A DNA stretch of 9,651 bases from BRH-c54 sp032251145 (GTDB lineage: Bacteria > Bacteroidota > Bacteroidia > Flavobacteriales_E > Vicingaceae). Below are positions 7,178 to 9,651 of the stretch, piece by piece (position 1 is the first letter of the stretch; the number at the start of each line of letters is the position of its first letter). The stretch covers positions 1-9,651 of the forward strand of contig JAVVER010000125.1 in NCBI GenBank assembly GCA_032251145.1, read 5' to 3'. Both the position numbers and the translations under genes were made by a program. Under the pieces are notes generated by a model. The model made no database searches, was not told the DNA's origin, and saw only the letters and a program-made list of their open reading frames with translations.

Positions 7178-7264
7178 AAACGTATAACAATATTACGATT
7201 TTTTTTTACATAAATTATTTATATATATTTTTTTTATACTTCAACTTTGGATTCTTAAAAGAGA

Positions 7265-7828
7265 CTATTTATTATTAAATTCGCTCATTGTTCTGCTTAA
7301 ACCAATTGTAACAAAGGCTTTAATAATTGCTGTTGTTTTCTCTAATCTTTCAGGCAATAATTTTTTTTCTTCTGAAGCAAATTCTCCTAAAACATGATTG
7401 ATTTGTTTGCCTTGAACAAAATCACTTCCAACACCAAAACGCAATCGGGCAAAACCTTGATTTCCTAACACTTGTATAATATTTTTCAGGCCATTATGTC
7501 CTCCATCACTTCCCTTTCCTTTTAGCCTAAGCGTACCAAATGGGATGGCTATATCATCTGTAATTACCAATAAATTTTCTTGGTTTATTTTTTCTTGCTG
7601 AAGGTAATAATTTATAGCTTTACCACTAAGATTCATGTATGTTGAAGGTTTAAGTAAAATTAATGTTCTACCTTTGTACTTTAGTATTGCAGTGTTTCCT
7701 AATTTATTCGTTTCAAAAAAAATAGTGGACTCCTTAGCTAAGGCATCCACTATTTTAAAACCTATATTATGTCTTGTATTTTCGTATTCAGAGCCAATAT
7801 TGCCCAATCCTACTATTAAATACTTCAT
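7265..7828 (-). CDS. pth: Peptidyl-tRNA hydrolase
   Basis: A 187-residue cytoplasmic enzyme of the bacterial Pth family. It cleaves the ester bond of peptidyl-tRNAs that drop off the ribosome, recycling tRNA. Conserved parts are visible: LIVGLGNIGSEYENTRHNIGF (4-24), with Asn10 and catalytic His20; KPSTYMNLSG (60-69), with Asn66; VITDDIAIPFGTLRLKGKG (88-106), with the Asp at 91/92; and GGHNGLKNI (109-117), with His111 and Asn112. These match E. coli Asn10, His20, Asn68, Asp93 and Asn114. The length is close to the usual 185-195 residues. It starts with ATG 14 bases after the rplY stop, so it is the last gene of a prs-rplY-pth unit; the order rplY/ctc then pth is widely conserved. No convincing intrinsic terminator follows it. 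Confidence 0.98.
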   Translation of the reverse strand: MKYLIVGLGNIGSEYENTRHNIGFKIVDALAKESTIFFETNKLGNTAILKYKGRTLILLKPSTYMNLSGKAINYYLQQEKINQENLLVITDDIAIPFGTLRLKGKGSDGGHNGLKNIIQVLGNQGFARLRFGVGSDFVQGKQINHVLGEFASEEKKLLPERLEKTTAIIKAFVTIGLSRTMSEFNNK

Positions 7829-7842
7829 AATTAAAATATTTA

Positions 7843-8484
7843 TTATTCAGCCGGAGTTGCTTCTGCTTCAGCAGTTGCTTCTGTAGTTGCTCCTTCAGCT
7901 GTTTCTTCTTCTTCATCATCTTGAGATGCAGCAGAAGCAGCAGCTCTACTTGTTTTAACAGCAACAACAACAGCATTAGCAGCGTCTTGGAATGTTAATC
8001 CTGGAACTGATAGTTCACCAACTTTAACTGATTGACCGATTTTTAACTTAGTAATATCTACAGAAATAAATTCTGGTAAATCTTTTGGCAAAGCTCTTAC
8101 TTTTAATCTTCTTGTAACAACTCTTAATTTACCACCGGCAAGAATTCCTTTAGAAACTCCTGTTGTTTGAATTGGCAATACCACATTTACAGGGGTGTCT
8201 TCAGCAACTTCTAAGAAATCTACATGTAACGTTTGGTCGGTTACTGGATGAAACTGAACTTCTTTAATAATAGCTTTTACTTTTTCACCTTCAATATCAA
8301 GGTTCACAAAGTAAACATTTGGGGAATTTATAATTTTATTGAATTCTATTTCGTTTACAAAGAAATTTACATTCCCTTCTCCTCCGTAAAGGTTACATGG
8401 AATATTTCCTTCCTTTCTAACCTGCTTAGCGTTTGAAGCACCTACTTCTTTTCTTTTAACTGCACTTATTGCTATCGTTTTCAT
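7843..8484 (-). CDS. rplY: Large-subunit ribosomal protein bL25, long Ctc/TL5 form
   Basis: A 213-residue ribosomal protein that binds 5S rRNA in the central protuberance of the 50S subunit. The N-terminal 5S-binding domain (1 to about 95) shows RKEVGASNAKQVRKEGNIPC, NLYGG (31-35) and VQFHPVTDQTLHVDFLEV (76-93), all typical of L25. The C-terminal beta domain (about 96-178; PVNVVLPIQTTGVSKGILAGG, LRVVTRRLKVRALPKDLP, SVDITKLKIGQSVKVGEL) marks it as the two-domain Ctc/TL5 type rather than the short E. coli type. Residues about 179-213 form a low-complexity Ala/Glu/Thr-rich acidic tail (DDEEEE at 189-194), probably disordered. The gene starts 17 bases after the prs stop, and pth follows 14 bases after its own stop. 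Confidence 0.97.
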   Translation of the reverse strand: MKTIAISAVKRKEVGASNAKQVRKEGNIPCNLYGGEGNVNFFVNEIEFNKIINSPNVYFVNLDIEGEKVKAIIKEVQFHPVTDQTLHVDFLEVAEDTPVNVVLPIQTTGVSKGILAGGKLRVVTRRLKVRALPKDLPEFISVDITKLKIGQSVKVGELSVPGLTFQDAANAVVVAVKTSRAAASAASQDDEEEETAEGATTEATAEAEATPAE

Positions 8485-8501
8485 TATTTATTGGTTTTAG
8501 A

Positions 8502-9437
8502 TTAGTAAATGAATGACTCACTAATCGATTCGTGATTAAATACTTTTTTAATTATATGAGAAAATAAATCTGCTACTGATAAGACTTTTATTTTACTACT
8601 TTGTTGAGCTAATGGGATAGAATCAGTAACAATTAACTCTGTAAGTTCGGAATTTTCAATTCTTTCGTAAGCTTCACCAGATAATATTGGATGAGTAGCA
8701 ATAGCTCTTACGCTTAAAGCTCCTTTTTCTTTCATAATAGCAGCAGCTTTTACCAATGTTCCTGCTGTATCCACCATGTCGTCAACTATAATTACGTCTT
8801 TTCCTTCTACATCACCAATTAAGAACATATCTTCTATAACATTGGCTTTTTTTCTTTGCTTGTAACAAACAGCTACCTCAGCTTGTAAAAATTTAGCATA
8901 AGCATTGGCTCTTTTTGTTCCTCCCATATCAGGAGAAGCCATGGTTAAGTTTTCTAAATTCAAACTCTTTATATAAGGTATAAATATAGTAGATGCAAAA
9001 AGATGGTCAACAGGTACTTCAAAGAATCCTTGAATTTGATCTGCATGTAAATCCATGGTCATAATCCGAGTAACTCCGGCAGCAGCTAACATGTTAGCTA
9101 CCAACTTTGCTCCTATAGGTACTCTTGGTTTATCTTTTCTGTCTTGACGAGCTAATCCGAAATAAGGAATGATAGCAACTATTCTTCTGGCAGACGCTCT
9201 TTTGGCAGCGTCTATCATCATTAAAAGTTCCATTAAATTATCGGCAGGTGGAAAAGTTGACTGAATGATAAACACATCTGAGCCTCTTACTGACTCTTCA
9301 AATGATGGTTGAAATTCACCATCACTAAAAGTGTTGATAATAACATTGCCCAATGGAATACCATAAGAATCAGCTATTTTGTTAGCCAATTCCATTGATG
9401 CTCTACCGGCAAATAATTTTACTTTCGCTTCAGACAT
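8502..9437 (-). CDS. prs: Ribose-phosphate pyrophosphokinase (PRPP synthetase)
   Basis: A 311-residue cytoplasmic enzyme that transfers diphosphate from ATP to ribose 5-phosphate, giving PRPP for purine, pyrimidine, NAD, His and Trp synthesis. Family hallmarks are FSDGEFQPSFEESVRGSDVF (37-56), with the ATP-binding DGE; PYFGLARQDR (91-100); the metal/ATP-binding MDLHADQIQGFF (128-139), with His131; the flexible-loop KQR (193-195), matching the catalytic Lys and Arg of bacterial class I enzymes; and the PRPP loop VIIVDDMVDTAGTL (215-228). The length is near the 315-317 residues of the E. coli and B. subtilis enzymes. The first 17 residues are slightly short of those enzymes, but the ATG is preceded by a good promoter and no better start. 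It is the first gene of prs-rplY-pth, the same order as prs-ctc-spoVC in Bacillus. Confidence 0.98.
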   Translation of the reverse strand: MSEAKVKLFAGRASMELANKIADSYGIPLGNVIINTFSDGEFQPSFEESVRGSDVFIIQSTFPPADNLMELLMMIDAAKRASARRIVAIIPYFGLARQDRKDKPRVPIGAKLVANMLAAAGVTRIMTMDLHADQIQGFFEVPVDHLFASTIFIPYIKSLNLENLTMASPDMGGTKRANAYAKFLQAEVAVCYKQRKKANVIEDMFLIGDVEGKDVIIVDDMVDTAGTLVKAAAIMKEKGALSVRAIATHPILSGEAYERIENSELTELIVTDSIPLAQQSSKIKVLSVADLFSHIIKKVFNHESISESFIY

Positions 9438-9463
9438 AAAATTCAGTCGTTTTTTAAGGGCTG

Positions 9464-9493
9464 CAAATGTAAGAAAATATTAGTATTGGCAAA
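9464..9493 (-). promoter_or_regulatory. Bacteroidetes-type promoter of the prs-rplY-pth cluster
   Basis: Reading leftwards on the minus strand, TTTG (9493-9490) is followed by 18 bases and then TACATTTG (9471-9464). This fits the Bacteroidetes primary sigma consensus TTTG (-33) / TAnnTTTG (-7) exactly in both boxes. Transcription would begin around 9457, leaving a leader of about 20 bases before the prs ATG. No other promoter is evident between the three genes, which supports a single transcript. Confidence 0.75.
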
Positions 9494-9651
9494 AAAATAA
9501 TTGAAACTATTTTTTTCGCTTTCAAATATTTGTTTTTGTGTTACAATCCTATGCTAAACATTTAAAAAAAATAAACTAATGATCTGTTTTTCTTGCTGAA
9601 GTTGTTTAAAGTCCTTTGTTAATAAAACACCAATAGTACAACATATTGATT

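Noticed and set aside
7199..7240. Long A and T runs with short AT palindromes between pth and the protease gene.
   Set aside because: Low-complexity AT-rich sequence forms such repeats by chance. It lacks a GC stem with a U-tract and no promoter consensus was found.
7788..7976. 62-residue minus-strand frame rich in Leu, Lys and Gln overlapping the ends of rplY and pth.
   Set aside because: It is a frame shadow of the repetitive GCA/GAA codons in the L25 tail. Both overlapping genes are secure.
9554..9649. Open minus-strand frame of 31 codons entering from the right edge and ending at TAG, possible end of a gene upstream of prs.
   Set aside because: It is short, AT-rich and has no recognisable motif (it ends ...QIISLFFLNV). 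The prs promoter lies cleanly between it and prs, so a gene there is possible, but the evidence is too thin to annotate.
9438..9651. Possible tRNA or other RNA gene upstream of prs.
   Set aside because: No GC-rich cloverleaf, TTCGA-type loop or CCA end is visible on either strand; the sequence is AT-rich with only the prs promoter evident.

Overview
The window looks like chromosomal DNA from a member of the Bacteroidetes, probably a flavobacteria-like marine or freshwater lineage. The evidence is low GC content, starts without Shine-Dalgarno sequences, a promoter of the TTTG / TAnnTTTG type, a type IX secretion (Por) sorting domain, an outer-membrane receptor that begins with a carboxypeptidase-regulatory-like domain, and an anti-sigma-type N-terminus of the kind paired with ECF sigma factors in this phylum.

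Layout. Positions 3-86 (+) are the last 27 codons of a gene that resembles the end of an ECF sigma factor. Six bases later comes a 558-residue inner-membrane protein (93-1769, +). It has an anti-sigma-like cytoplasmic N-terminus, one membrane helix, and a TonB C-terminal domain lying between two conserved extracytoplasmic segments. A 13-bp hairpin (1774-1810) separates it from a convergent pair on the minus strand: a small exported protein of unknown function (4306-4836, TTG start) and an 801-residue TonB-dependent receptor (1816-4221). Upstream of that pair is a 712-residue secreted M43-type zinc metalloprotease with a PKD-like domain and a type A sorting domain (4952-7090, -), closed by a textbook intrinsic terminator. 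The right part (7265-9437, -) is the housekeeping cluster prs-rplY-pth, with a recognisable Bacteroidetes promoter in front of prs.

How the parts may work together. The left half reads as an envelope and nutrient-uptake locus. A sigma/anti-sigma-type pair whose membrane partner carries its own TonB domain sits tail-to-tail with a TonB-dependent receptor and a small exported partner protein. A functional link between the two sides is inference from proximity and from the shared TonB theme. The protease is a separate T9SS-exported enzyme. The right half is ordinary: PRPP synthesis, 5S rRNA-binding protein L25, and rescue of peptidyl-tRNA. No mobile elements, CRISPR arrays, tRNAs or rRNAs were seen. 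No stretch over 300 bases lacks a gene; the longest gaps are 7091-7264 and 9438-9651.
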